Assembly (NCBI GenBank): GCA_004524535.1
Contig: SDNY01000013.1
Coordinates: 1-44,642, forward strand
Source: Promethearchaeota archaeon
GTDB lineage: Archaea; Asgardarchaeota; Lokiarchaeia; Sigyniarchaeales; SOKP01
Direction: 5' to 3'
DNA: 44,642 nucleotides
Below the pieces are notes generated by a model, which did no database searches, had not been told where the DNA came from, and saw nothing but the letters and a program-made list of their open reading frames with translations. Positions 36,026 through 44,642 of the stretch are shown piece by piece. A program made the position numbers and the translations under genes. The stretch's first letter is position 1. Each line of letters begins with the position of its first letter.

Positions 36026-37453
36026 TTATTTGGTTCTCTTAATATTCATTATTTTAGTCTTCTTTTTTAACATTAAAACCCCTTGAACGGCCTCTTCAAT
36101 GCTATGAAATACGGGTATATTTGAAAGCTCTAAAGATTCAATTATAGAACCATACTTAGGTATATAAGGTATGAAGCATATAACGGGTTTTTTTGACATT
36201 GTCACTGTATTAGCAATTCGTCGTCCTATCTGAAAGGTTATAGATGGAGTATAGGGGAGAATTAAAACAATAATACATTCAATCCTATCTATTTTAGAGA
36301 GATATTTAATTATATTCTCTAAATCTTCATCTTTCGCTGATCCTGTAAGATCAATTGGATTTTCAAATGTTGCTATTCCTCGAGCGACAGGATTTACCAA
36401 ATCCCTCATTTCAAGTTTTTCTTCTTGAGTGAAATCCACCGCAGTTAAGCTATAATTTTTTAACAAATCTGCACAAATAACTCCATGACCGCCCGATAGA
36501 GATAGTATAGCAACTTTACCCTCCATAACGAGATGAGGGTCGAAAGGCTTTTTCTTATGAGATAAAATGTCTAATAACTTTAAATCTGTCAATAATTCGA
36601 GTTCTGTAAGCGGTTGTATTATTAAATATTGCTCTAATGCTGCTTGAAGTATTTTTTCATTGCCCGAAAGACTAGCAGTATGAGATTGAGTTGCCTTTTT
36701 ACCTTTTTCAGTCATCCCTCCAAAATATACAATTACATCATCTTCAGATTCTTTAGCTAATTGGAGAAATTTTCTGCTCTTTGAGGGATTAAACGCCTCC
36801 AAATAAAATGCAATATTAGAAGTCTCTTTATCTTTAGTGCTAAAGTATTCTAAAAGCATAGTCTCATCCACTACTGCTCGATTTCCTATTGAAACTGCTG
36901 TGGAAACCCCAATATTAATTTGATTAAATTTATGAAAGAATTGATCTACTAAAACTCCACCTGATTGGCTAATCAATGCAACGGACCCCTTTGGAGGTCG
37001 TGTGATTCGCTCTGTAGGCATAAAAATTGTGTCTAACAATGGGGGTGAATATACACCTATACAATTGGGGCCTAGAACTGCGATATCATTCTCCATTGCT
37101 ATTTTTCTCAGCTTTTCTTGATGTTTTTTTCCTTCTCCTCCTATTTCAGCAAAACCACCGCTTATGATTATGCAACCTGGAATATTATATTCCGCACATT
37201 GTTCTACATATTCTAAAGTAGATTTTGCAGGTATTGCAAGTACCATAAGTTCCGGAACTTTTGGTAAATCCTCTAAACGGGTAAATAATTCTACTCCTTC
37301 AATTTCGCCCCCTTTCGGATGAATCCCAAATACTTCAACCTGCATCTCAAATACATTCTTTATAAAAATGATCCTTCCTGGACTTAAAGGATTGCTTTTA
37401 CTAATACCTACTACTACCATACTCTTTGGTTTAAAAAGTTTCTCTAAATCCAT
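36026..37453 (-). CDS. Acetyl/acyl-CoA synthetase (ADP-forming) alpha-subunit-like protein
   Basis: 475 aa; CoA-binding N-domain (VVVGISKSNPLSPGRIIF), AVLGPNCIGVYSP, VALISQSGGVLVDQF, SHTASLSG with candidate active-site His. Confidence 0.88.
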   Translation of the reverse strand: MDLEKLFKPKSMVVVGISKSNPLSPGRIIFIKNVFEMQVEVFGIHPKGGEIEGVELFTRLEDLPKVPELMVLAIPAKSTLEYVEQCAEYNIPGCIIISGGFAEIGGEGKKHQEKLRKIAMENDIAVLGPNCIGVYSPPLLDTIFMPTERITRPPKGSVALISQSGGVLVDQFFHKFNQINIGVSTAVSIGNRAVVDETMLLEYFSTKDKETSNIAFYLEAFNPSKSRKFLQLAKESEDDVIVYFGGMTEKGKKATQSHTASLSGNEKILQAALEQYLIIQPLTELELLTDLKLLDILSHKKKPFDPHLVMEGKVAILSLSGGHGVICADLLKNYSLTAVDFTQEEKLEMRDLVNPVARGIATFENPIDLTGSAKDEDLENIIKYLSKIDRIECIIVLILPYTPSITFQIGRRIANTVTMSKKPVICFIPYIPKYGSIIESLELSNIPVFHSIEEAVQGVLMLKKKTKIMNIKRTK

Positions 37454-37704
37454 GGCTTTTCATTAATTTTCTATGATTATTTTTTATAATTTTCCTTCTC
37501 AATAGTTTTCAAAAACTTGTATATAATTCATTTATATGAATATTTAGATGTATCTTTTATATTATATTATTATTTTCAGATGGCTTTATTTTAATAATAT
37601 ATAAGAGAAATATTAAAATTCTAAAATCAATAAGTTAGGAAATATATAATCTTAACTTTTTTAAGTCTATTTTAATTGAATAAAAATTGGTTTGATGATT
37701 CAAA

Positions 37705-39546
37705 ATGATTAAAGGTTTTAGGGGGCAATTATTAAAAATAAATTTATCCACGCAAGAAATATCAACAGAGTCATTAAATGAAAATTATGCTAAAGATTTC
37801 TTAGGAGGTGCAGGTTATGCCTGTCGGTATTTATATGATTTTATCGATAAATCTACAGATCCACTATCTCCTGATAATATTATAATCTTTATGAATGGTC
37901 CATTAAATGGTACATTTGCTCCTAACACAGGTAGATGGGTGGTGTGTTCCAAATCACCATATACAGGAATTTGGGGTGAGTCAAACTGCGGCAGCTGGTT
38001 TGGTGCTGAAGTTAAGAAGGCAGGTTATGATGGTATTATTATATCTGGTGCTTCGGATCAACCAGTATATCTTGAAATTAAGAACAGTAGTGTAAAAATT
38101 AAAGATGCTAAGTTTTTATGGGGCAAAGGTACGTTTTATACTACAAAAAAGCTTAAAGAGGTTTTTGGTGATGAAAGAGCTATCGTAGCTTGTATCGGTC
38201 AAGCCGGTGAAAACCTTGTAAAATTCGCAAACATTGTATCAGAACAGAGAGCTGCTGGTAGAACAGGCATGGGTGCTATTTTAGGTTCAAAAAAGCTAAA
38301 AGCAATAATTGTAAAAGGAAACAATATTAAATTGGATGTAGCCAATCCCGATAAATTGAAAGAGGTAATAGCTAAAACTAGAGATGATGTTAAATCTTCA
38401 ATGATGACGAAAATCTTAAAGGAATTTGGAACTTCTGGTGGTGTCAACCTATATAACACAACTGGAGAATTACCCATAAAATATTTCACAAAATCAAATT
38501 GGGCTTATTGCGATAATATTTCGGGAGTGACGATGGCAGAAAAAATTTTAGTTAAAAATAGATTTTGTCATTCTTGCGTAATTGGTTGCGGGAGGAGAGT
38601 TATTATTAAAGAAGGTAAGTACAAAACTGATGAAATTGAGGGTCCTGAGTATGAAACCCTCGTGAGTTATGGAAGCCTATATTTAAATGATAATTTAGAA
38701 GCTATCGTTGATATTAATACAAAATGTTATGAGTATGGAATTGATACTATTAGTTCTGGAGCTATAATCTCACTTATAACTTATCATTATAATCAAGGTA
38801 ATATTAAGTTAGAAGCCCTTGATGGATTAACACCAGAATGGGGTAATAATAAAGTAGCTGAAAGATTTTTTGAAAAAATAGTTAAACGTGAAGGAATAGG
38901 AGATCTTTTGGCTGAAGGATCCAATGCGGTTGGTAAAAAATTTAATATCCCTCAAGATGAGATTGCTACAGTTAATGGTTTAGAAATAACTTATCATGAT
39001 CTACGTTCAAATTATGGGATGGCGATAGCATATGGGATGGGTTTAAAAGGGCCTTCACATAATTTACTTGATGCTTATTTTGTATTAACAGGCATTCCAT
39101 TAGAAGAAATTGGTATAAAAATGATAGATAAATATTCTGATAGTAGGGATATGGCTGAATTTTGCTCGTTGCTTATGGATTACCGAGCATTATATAGTTC
39201 AATGATAATGTGTTCTTTTTGTAATCCTCTACCTTCTCAAATTGCATCTATAATTGAACATACTACTGGATTAAAATTTGGACTTGAAGAGATTAAATTG
39301 TATGGAGAGAGAATAGCAACAATTAAACGATTATTTAACATTAAAATGGGATTAACTCAAAAAGATGACAATTTACCACAGATTTTGTTAAGACCTTTTT
39401 CAGATGGCGGTTCAGCGGGTAAATCTCCAGATTTTGAAAAATTAAAGAAGCATTTTTACGAATATAGAGACTGGGATTTAAAAACCGGGATCCCGAGTGA
39501 TTCTAAACTTAATACATTATCATTAAATACTCTAAGATATAATTAA
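37705..39546 (+). CDS. Aldehyde:ferredoxin oxidoreductase family protein (second copy)
   Basis: 613 aa; FLGGAGYACRYLYD, NCGSWFGAEVKKAGYDGI, AAGRTGMGAILGSKKLKAI, CHSCVIGCGRRV, distal MIMCSFC. Confidence 0.95.
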   Translation: MIKGFRGQLLKINLSTQEISTESLNENYAKDFLGGAGYACRYLYDFIDKSTDPLSPDNIIIFMNGPLNGTFAPNTGRWVVCSKSPYTGIWGESNCGSWFGAEVKKAGYDGIIISGASDQPVYLEIKNSSVKIKDAKFLWGKGTFYTTKKLKEVFGDERAIVACIGQAGENLVKFANIVSEQRAAGRTGMGAILGSKKLKAIIVKGNNIKLDVANPDKLKEVIAKTRDDVKSSMMTKILKEFGTSGGVNLYNTTGELPIKYFTKSNWAYCDNISGVTMAEKILVKNRFCHSCVIGCGRRVIIKEGKYKTDEIEGPEYETLVSYGSLYLNDNLEAIVDINTKCYEYGIDTISSGAIISLITYHYNQGNIKLEALDGLTPEWGNNKVAERFFEKIVKREGIGDLLAEGSNAVGKKFNIPQDEIATVNGLEITYHDLRSNYGMAIAYGMGLKGPSHNLLDAYFVLTGIPLEEIGIKMIDKYSDSRDMAEFCSLLMDYRALYSSMIMCSFCNPLPSQIASIIEHTTGLKFGLEEIKLYGERIATIKRLFNIKMGLTQKDDNLPQILLRPFSDGGSAGKSPDFEKLKKHFYEYRDWDLKTGIPSDSKLNTLSLNTLRYN

Positions 39547-39576
39547 AATTAGTTAATATTAAAAATAAATAAAAAG

Positions 39577-41067
39577 GTGAAAAAAACGAATAAGGATGAT
39601 ATTTGCTTTATGTCTGCATGTGATATGGCAGAAAAGATAAAAACGCAAGAACTATCTTCACAAGAAATAACCGAAGTTATAATCGAAAGGATTGAGAAAA
39701 TAAATCCAATAATTAACGCCTATTGTACTCCTACGTTCGATCTCGCAAGAGAAACGGCTAAAAAAGCAGATGATGCTGTGAAAAAGGGAGAAAAACTGGG
39801 TTTAGTGCACGGAGTCCCTACTTCTATAAAAGATGAAGTAGAAACTAAGGGGATAAGAAGTACTTTTGGATGTGTAATATTTGAGAATTACATCCCAGAA
39901 GAGGATGATGTAGCAGTTGCCAGGTTAAAAGATGCAGGTATGGTTATGTTAGGAAAAACTAATCTTCCACCATTTGGATATGCTCCTATAACATATAATT
40001 TGATATTTGGTTCAACTAAAAATCCTTGGAATTTAGAGCGAACGCCTGGTGGTTCGAGTGGTGGTGCGGCTGCCGCAGTTGCTTCAGGATTAGGATCTCT
40101 AGCTTTAGGTGGAGATGGAGGAGGATCTATTAGGATTCCAAGTAGTTTTTGTGGTACATACGGGATAAAACCCACTTTTGGTCGAGTTCCTCATCTATTT
40201 GCAAAATTAGGGGGAACAGCAGCTACTATTAGCCAGAGTGGTCCTATTGTAAATTATGTAAAAGATGCAGCATTAATGTTAGATGTGATAGTTGGCCCGC
40301 ATTATTCTGATAAATTTTCTGTTCCAAAACCTAACTATAGCTTTCTTGAAAAGCTTAAGGAAAAACCGAAAAAACTCAAAATTGGATATTCTTTTGATTT
40401 GGGGAACCTAATGGTAATAGATACTGAAGTAAGAAAATCTGTTCAAGAAGGTATTGATAAACTAAATGGATTTGATTGGGATATTGAAGAAAGTAACCTT
40501 ATTAATCTTAAAAACTCTAAGAAAACGATGTTAGGAGTAAAGCGACCAAGAATTCGTGAACCATTTCTAGTCTTAGGGACTATTTGGGCAACGAGTTTTG
40601 CTCATGTATTAGAGGTAACCAAACTTTATAAGAAATGGAAGGATAAAATGGACCCCACCTTGGTTAAAATGGTTGAGTTGGGACAACGATTCTCTGCTAA
40701 GGATATTAAAGTTGCCGAAATTCAAATTGAAATGATTAATGAGAATATCGCAGAACATTTCAAGAAATATGATATATTAATTACTCCAACTACGACAATT
40801 ACCGCAGTTAATGTTACAAATACATTATTTGATTTAATTGAAGTAGAAGGCCAAAAAGTTAGTACTAATGATTGGGTAGCTTTTACTTATCCTTTCAATT
40901 TGAGCGGTCATCCTGCCGCATCTATTCCATGCGGGTGGAATAACGATGGATTACCGATGGGAATGCAAATCGTTGGAAAGAGGTTTGATGAAGTTTCGGT
41001 CCTTCAAGTCTCAAAAGCCTTTGAAGAAGTTGCCCCGTGGCAAGATAAAAAACCTAATTTTAACTAA
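39577..41067 (+). CDS. Amidase-signature family amidase
   Basis: 496 aa (GTG start); SIKDEVETKG, TPGGSSGGAAAAVASGLGSLALGGDGGGSIRIP (Ser-cisSer-Lys triad region). Confidence 0.93.
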   Translation: MKKTNKDDICFMSACDMAEKIKTQELSSQEITEVIIERIEKINPIINAYCTPTFDLARETAKKADDAVKKGEKLGLVHGVPTSIKDEVETKGIRSTFGCVIFENYIPEEDDVAVARLKDAGMVMLGKTNLPPFGYAPITYNLIFGSTKNPWNLERTPGGSSGGAAAAVASGLGSLALGGDGGGSIRIPSSFCGTYGIKPTFGRVPHLFAKLGGTAATISQSGPIVNYVKDAALMLDVIVGPHYSDKFSVPKPNYSFLEKLKEKPKKLKIGYSFDLGNLMVIDTEVRKSVQEGIDKLNGFDWDIEESNLINLKNSKKTMLGVKRPRIREPFLVLGTIWATSFAHVLEVTKLYKKWKDKMDPTLVKMVELGQRFSAKDIKVAEIQIEMINENIAEHFKKYDILITPTTTITAVNVTNTLFDLIEVEGQKVSTNDWVAFTYPFNLSGHPAASIPCGWNNDGLPMGMQIVGKRFDEVSVLQVSKAFEEVAPWQDKKPNFN

Positions 41068-41088
41068 TAGTTCTTTTTATAATCTATT

Positions 41089-42153
41089 TTATTTTTTTAA
41101 TTTATTTCTTAATTTTTCCGAGATTAGATCTCCCATTTCTTTAGTTGAGAGAGTTTTTAAATTAGGATTTTCAATGTCAATTGTTCGCCCCTCTTTAAGA
41201 CCTTCTTCAACGGCATTCTCGATTTCGTTTCCTATTTTGGATTGGAATGATTCCTCCATCATTAATTTTACGCTTAGAATCGTGCCAATTGGATTTGCGA
41301 TATTTTTTCCAGCGATATCGGGAGCTGAACCATGTATTGGTTCGTACATAGAAACTTTATTTGGATGAATATTCCCACTTGAAGCCATACCTAAGCTTCC
41401 AATCAGAAATGCGGCCTCATCACTAATTATGTCTCCAAACATATTTCCAGTGACGACGGTTTGGTAGGCATATGGTGTTCGGATGAGCCATTGACAAAAA
41501 GCATCAATATAGATATCCTCGATCTTTATATTGGGATATTTTGAACCAATATCATGAAATATTTTACGCCATAGCTGGCTGGGTTTTAAAATATTAGCCT
41601 TATCAACAGATGTCACTTTTTTATGACCCTTCCTTTTAGCAAATTCAAAAGCGAATTTGATAATCCGTTCACATCCTTCACGGGTATAATGCATTATGTT
41701 CTGTGCTTCATTTTCCTTTAAATACCCGATATTTTTATATAAACCCTCTGTATTTTCCCTGACAAAATAAATATCAATTCCATCACCAATAAACTCATCC
41801 CTTAAAGGACATCGATCCCTTAATGGTTCATAAAGTTTTATTGGTCTTAAATTCACATATAAATCTAATCCCTGTCTAATGTTCAAAATTGCAATTTCGG
41901 CTACTCCTTGAGGCAATCCAGGAATTCCAATTGCCCCAAATAACAATGCATCCGAATTTTTAATTGTTTCAAATGATTTTTCAGGTAAACTTTCACCATG
42001 TTTTTTCCATACTGCACCACCCGCAGGAGCTTCTTTGAATTCAAACTCAAAATCAGTATATTCATCAATAATCTTTAGAATCTTTATACCCTCTGGAATA
42101 ACTTCTTTACCTACACCGTCTCCTTCTGTAAATGCGATTATTTTTTTCATCAA
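41089..42153 (-). CDS. Isocitrate/3-isopropylmalate dehydrogenase family protein
   Basis: 354 aa; AFTEGDGVGKEVIPEG, NLRPIKLYEPL, FVRENTEGLYKNIG, NMFGDIISDEAAFLIGSLGMASSGNI. Confidence 0.92.
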   Translation of the reverse strand: MMKKIIAFTEGDGVGKEVIPEGIKILKIIDEYTDFEFEFKEAPAGGAVWKKHGESLPEKSFETIKNSDALLFGAIGIPGLPQGVAEIAILNIRQGLDLYVNLRPIKLYEPLRDRCPLRDEFIGDGIDIYFVRENTEGLYKNIGYLKENEAQNIMHYTREGCERIIKFAFEFAKRKGHKKVTSVDKANILKPSQLWRKIFHDIGSKYPNIKIEDIYIDAFCQWLIRTPYAYQTVVTGNMFGDIISDEAAFLIGSLGMASSGNIHPNKVSMYEPIHGSAPDIAGKNIANPIGTILSVKLMMEESFQSKIGNEIENAVEEGLKEGRTIDIENPNLKTLSTKEMGDLISEKLRNKLKK

Positions 42154-42222
42154 AAATAATTCTCAATTTATAATTTTAATATCCTATTATAAAAATCCAT
42201 ATTTAATAATCTTTTTAGGAAA

Positions 42223-43815
42223 TTAACCAATTTTTCTAAAATAATCAATATTAATATCTTCAAAACAACTATCTATGGATTCTATTTCTTCAAGTTCTTG
42301 TAATGAAATATGATTTTTCTCATTGAAATTTTTTGCAGCCCATATAAGTTTATTGAATCGTTGATGATGGTGATGAAACCTTTGATTTGCATATTCTTTT
42401 GCTTGTTTCGTATAGATAAGAAATGGCCAATCACTTCCCTCCATTAATATTAATTCCCGAGCGATCTGTTTAAGAATTCTATCTTCCCAATTTTGGGGAT
42501 TTGGATTCGTTTCTAATATCATTTCGAGTTCTTTAATTGAAGCATTAATATAAGGCCAAATCCATCCATGTTCAGGATTTTTCCATACTTGAAAATGACC
42601 TCCTTCACCCCAACTGCTCTCTCCCATTCGAATAACTGAAAATTGATCTTTATATTTTGAAATATATTCAGAAATGGTTATTATTTCCAATTTTTCATCG
42701 TAATAAATCAATTCAAATATTTTTTTTAACCATTGAATTCCCTCCATCCACCAATGACCATATAATTCAAAATCATAAGGTGATAACACTATCCCCTCAA
42801 TATTGAATATGTTTTTAAAATTCTCTAATTCACTGTTTATAGATGATATAAAGTGATTTGCATGAACCTCAATCTGCTGTTGTGCTTCCTTTGTATTATA
42901 GAGCTCTTTTTTTTCGTTTTCTATGTTTTTATCTGTAATTCTCCAATAATGTAATCCGGATTCATGATCCTTTTTATGAAATTCGCGATACCATCCATCA
43001 CCAGGGTATCCTATTTCTGCGTCCCATACTTGTCTACTGGTATTTATATTTCGGCCAAAAACACAAACACCCGTTTCTAAAACATATCCAAAATTCGTAT
43101 TTAAGCCAATTTTATTTTTTTTTTCTAATAATTCAGCATCTAAGATACCGTGAGAATCAACAAAAAAATATTGAATACCAGAATTATTTAACCAATAATC
43201 AATGCTTTCTCTTATCTTTCCATCTTTATACTTTTGAGGTCTGTAAGCACATTCGGGAAGCCAGATACCTTTCGGGTCTCGGTTGAAATATTTCTTATAT
43301 GTATCAACGGCTAGTTGGATTTGAGAAAATATTCCGGAATCGCTCTCCATTAAGGGTAAAAAGCCGTGCGTCGCTCCACAAGTAATTAATTCAATCATAC
43401 CCTCCTCTTGGAGCCATTTAAATGAGCCCAGAATATCCCCGTAATAATTATGGTAATAGGTATCTAACACTTTTTCAAAATTACTTAAATGATACTCAGC
43501 AATTTTTTTCCTTTCTGGGTGGTTCTCAAATCTAATAATATCATTTCTAGCTCTGAATATTATACTCTCCATGTATTCTGAAAATCGTTGTTTCATATAC
43601 TCATCAGAAAGCATTTCAGCTAAAATTGGAGTTATGTTTATAGTTAATGCTGTTTTAATACCTTTTTCTTTTAACTCTCTTAATATGTTTAATGTAGGAA
43701 TGTATGTTTCTAACATAGCTTCAAAAAGCCATTCCTCCCCAGCAGGCCACGTACCCGATTTCTTACACCATGGTATGTGCCCGTGTAAAACAAAACCAAG
43801 ATATCCTAAAATCAT
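42223..43815 (-). CDS. Glycoside hydrolase family 57 protein, 1,4-alpha-glucan branching enzyme-like
   Basis: 530 aa; GYLGFVLHGHIPW, TINITPILAEML, TCGATHGFLPLM, WLPECAYRP, SPYDFELYGHWWMEGIQWL. Confidence 0.92.
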   Translation of the reverse strand: MILGYLGFVLHGHIPWCKKSGTWPAGEEWLFEAMLETYIPTLNILRELKEKGIKTALTINITPILAEMLSDEYMKQRFSEYMESIIFRARNDIIRFENHPERKKIAEYHLSNFEKVLDTYYHNYYGDILGSFKWLQEEGMIELITCGATHGFLPLMESDSGIFSQIQLAVDTYKKYFNRDPKGIWLPECAYRPQKYKDGKIRESIDYWLNNSGIQYFFVDSHGILDAELLEKKNKIGLNTNFGYVLETGVCVFGRNINTSRQVWDAEIGYPGDGWYREFHKKDHESGLHYWRITDKNIENEKKELYNTKEAQQQIEVHANHFISSINSELENFKNIFNIEGIVLSPYDFELYGHWWMEGIQWLKKIFELIYYDEKLEIITISEYISKYKDQFSVIRMGESSWGEGGHFQVWKNPEHGWIWPYINASIKELEMILETNPNPQNWEDRILKQIARELILMEGSDWPFLIYTKQAKEYANQRFHHHHQRFNKLIWAAKNFNEKNHISLQELEEIESIDSCFEDINIDYFRKIG

Positions 43816-44266
43816 AATTATTATAATACTTAGTTTCTATAATCATTATTTTACATTAACTTAATAGTTCTTAGAATTTTAATATCTCTGTTAACGATCT
43901 CTGGATTTTTCAGATCGCATTTTTTAGTAGCAATAATTTCTCTGAATATCAATTATAATTCTTAAATTAAATATTAGTTTTAAATAAATAGGAATCAAAT
44001 TATAATTTATTTATTCTCTCCCCTTATAATATCCAAAATAAAAATAGATCTCAGAGCTAACAGCTCGGTTTAATCTCGTGGCTTTTCTTCTAAGACTTCT
44101 AATTTTCATTTTTCTGTCGATCGGATAAAATATATTAACCCAAACATAATAAATCGAAAAATTTACACAATCTTTAAATATTTGAAATAAGTATTATTAA
44201 ATAATAAAGTTCATGTTAAAAAATGTGGACTTTGTAACAAAAAATTAATAAATATAATGTGGAGGA

Positions 44267-44488
44267 ATGAAAAAAATGGCTAAAAAAGTTTTTGCTTGGA
44301 GTCCAGTCCGAAAACTAATGAAGGATAACGGCGCTGAAATGGTTGCTCGAGATGCTGTAGATGCATTAATTGATTATTTAGAAAAAACAGCTAAAGGTGT
44401 CACAAACAAAGCTTTAGAAATGACTCGACACGCGGGTCGGAAGAAATTGACCCTCGAGGACATGGACTTGGCAATGAAATTAATGTAA
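44267..44488 (+). CDS. Archaeal histone-fold protein
   Basis: 73 aa; SPVRKLMKDNGAEMVARDAVDALIDYLEKTAKGVTNKALEMTRHAGRKKLTLEDMDLAMKLM. Confidence 0.95.
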   Translation: MKKMAKKVFAWSPVRKLMKDNGAEMVARDAVDALIDYLEKTAKGVTNKALEMTRHAGRKKLTLEDMDLAMKLM

Positions 44489-44525
44489 AAAACTCTTTAA
44501 ATAAATTAAAAAATTATTTATTCTC

Positions 44526-44534
44526 TTTTTTTTT
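44526..44534 (+). terminator. Poly-T tract downstream of the histone gene
   Basis: T9 run 38 nt after the stop codon; archaeal intrinsic terminators are U-tract based. Confidence 0.4.
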
Positions 44535-44544
44535 ATTAATTTAT

Positions 44545-44642
44545 GTGAAATTTAACGATTTAAGCATAAAGACTGTTACATGTATTCAAGTTATTCTCGC
44601 AGTAATCATCTCAGTCATATTTACTTTTGTAGTTCCACTCGA
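44545..44642 (+). CDS. Partial ORF running off the window (N-terminal TM segment)
   Basis: GTG start, open to the window end: VKFNDLSIKTVTCIQVILAVIISVIFTFVVPL; hydrophobic. Confidence 0.35.
   Translation, partial: MKFNDLSIKTVTCIQVILAVIISVIFTFVVPL

Noticed and set aside
40946-41368. 140-aa ORF spanning the amidase 3' end and the IPMDH-like gene
   Set aside because: Out of frame with amidase and antisense to the dehydrogenase; Phe/Ser-rich translation typical of shadow ORFs.
43571-43864. ORF 43571-43864 (+) antisense to the GH57 gene start
   Set aside because: Antisense to conserved GH57 N-terminal motifs; no coding signal of its own.
43816-44266. 450-bp gap upstream of the histone gene as a possible ncRNA or origin
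   Set aside because: Large but AT-rich with no clear structured RNA, repeat array or ORB-like elements; no positive evidence.

Overview
AT-rich, gene-dense window of about 44.6 kb, almost certainly archaeal. It carries an archaeal-type histone, ThiC plus separate ThiD and ThiN, two aldehyde:ferredoxin oxidoreductases, an ADP-forming acyl-CoA synthetase-like protein and a geranylgeranyl-reductase-like flavoprotein. Eukaryote-like proteins (Roadblock + Ras/Rab-type GTPase fusion, RING-H2 + TPR protein, dual-specificity-type phosphatase, long TPR protein) suggest an Asgard (Lokiarchaeia-like) archaeon; this taxonomic call is inference. The main candidate system, about 7.9-18.3 kb, is a 6-deoxyhexose (L-fucose/L-rhamnose) gene set: FucI, RhaA, a RhaB-family kinase, a class II aldolase (FucA-like) next to an AOR, and a GlcD-type FAD/Fe-S dehydrogenase overlapping a LarA-type lactate racemase. 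Together these suggest a route deoxysugar -> DHAP + L-lactaldehyde -> (AOR) L-lactate -> (LarA) D-lactate -> (GlcD) pyruvate, instead of the usual reduction to 1,2-propanediol or NAD-dependent oxidation. A GPH-type transporter, GH3 glycosidase, OYE-family flavoenzyme and nitronate-monooxygenase-like protein lie nearby. Other points of note: a split convergent ThiD/ThiN pair, a possible degenerate second GTPase domain in the Roadblock-GTPase protein, an inserted domain in a subtilase, tandem zinc-ribbon membrane paralogs, inverted repeats in divergent promoter regions, and unusually tight convergent gene pairs. No rRNA, tRNA, CRISPR array, transposase or prophage was recognised. All product calls come from reading motifs by eye; no database search was run.
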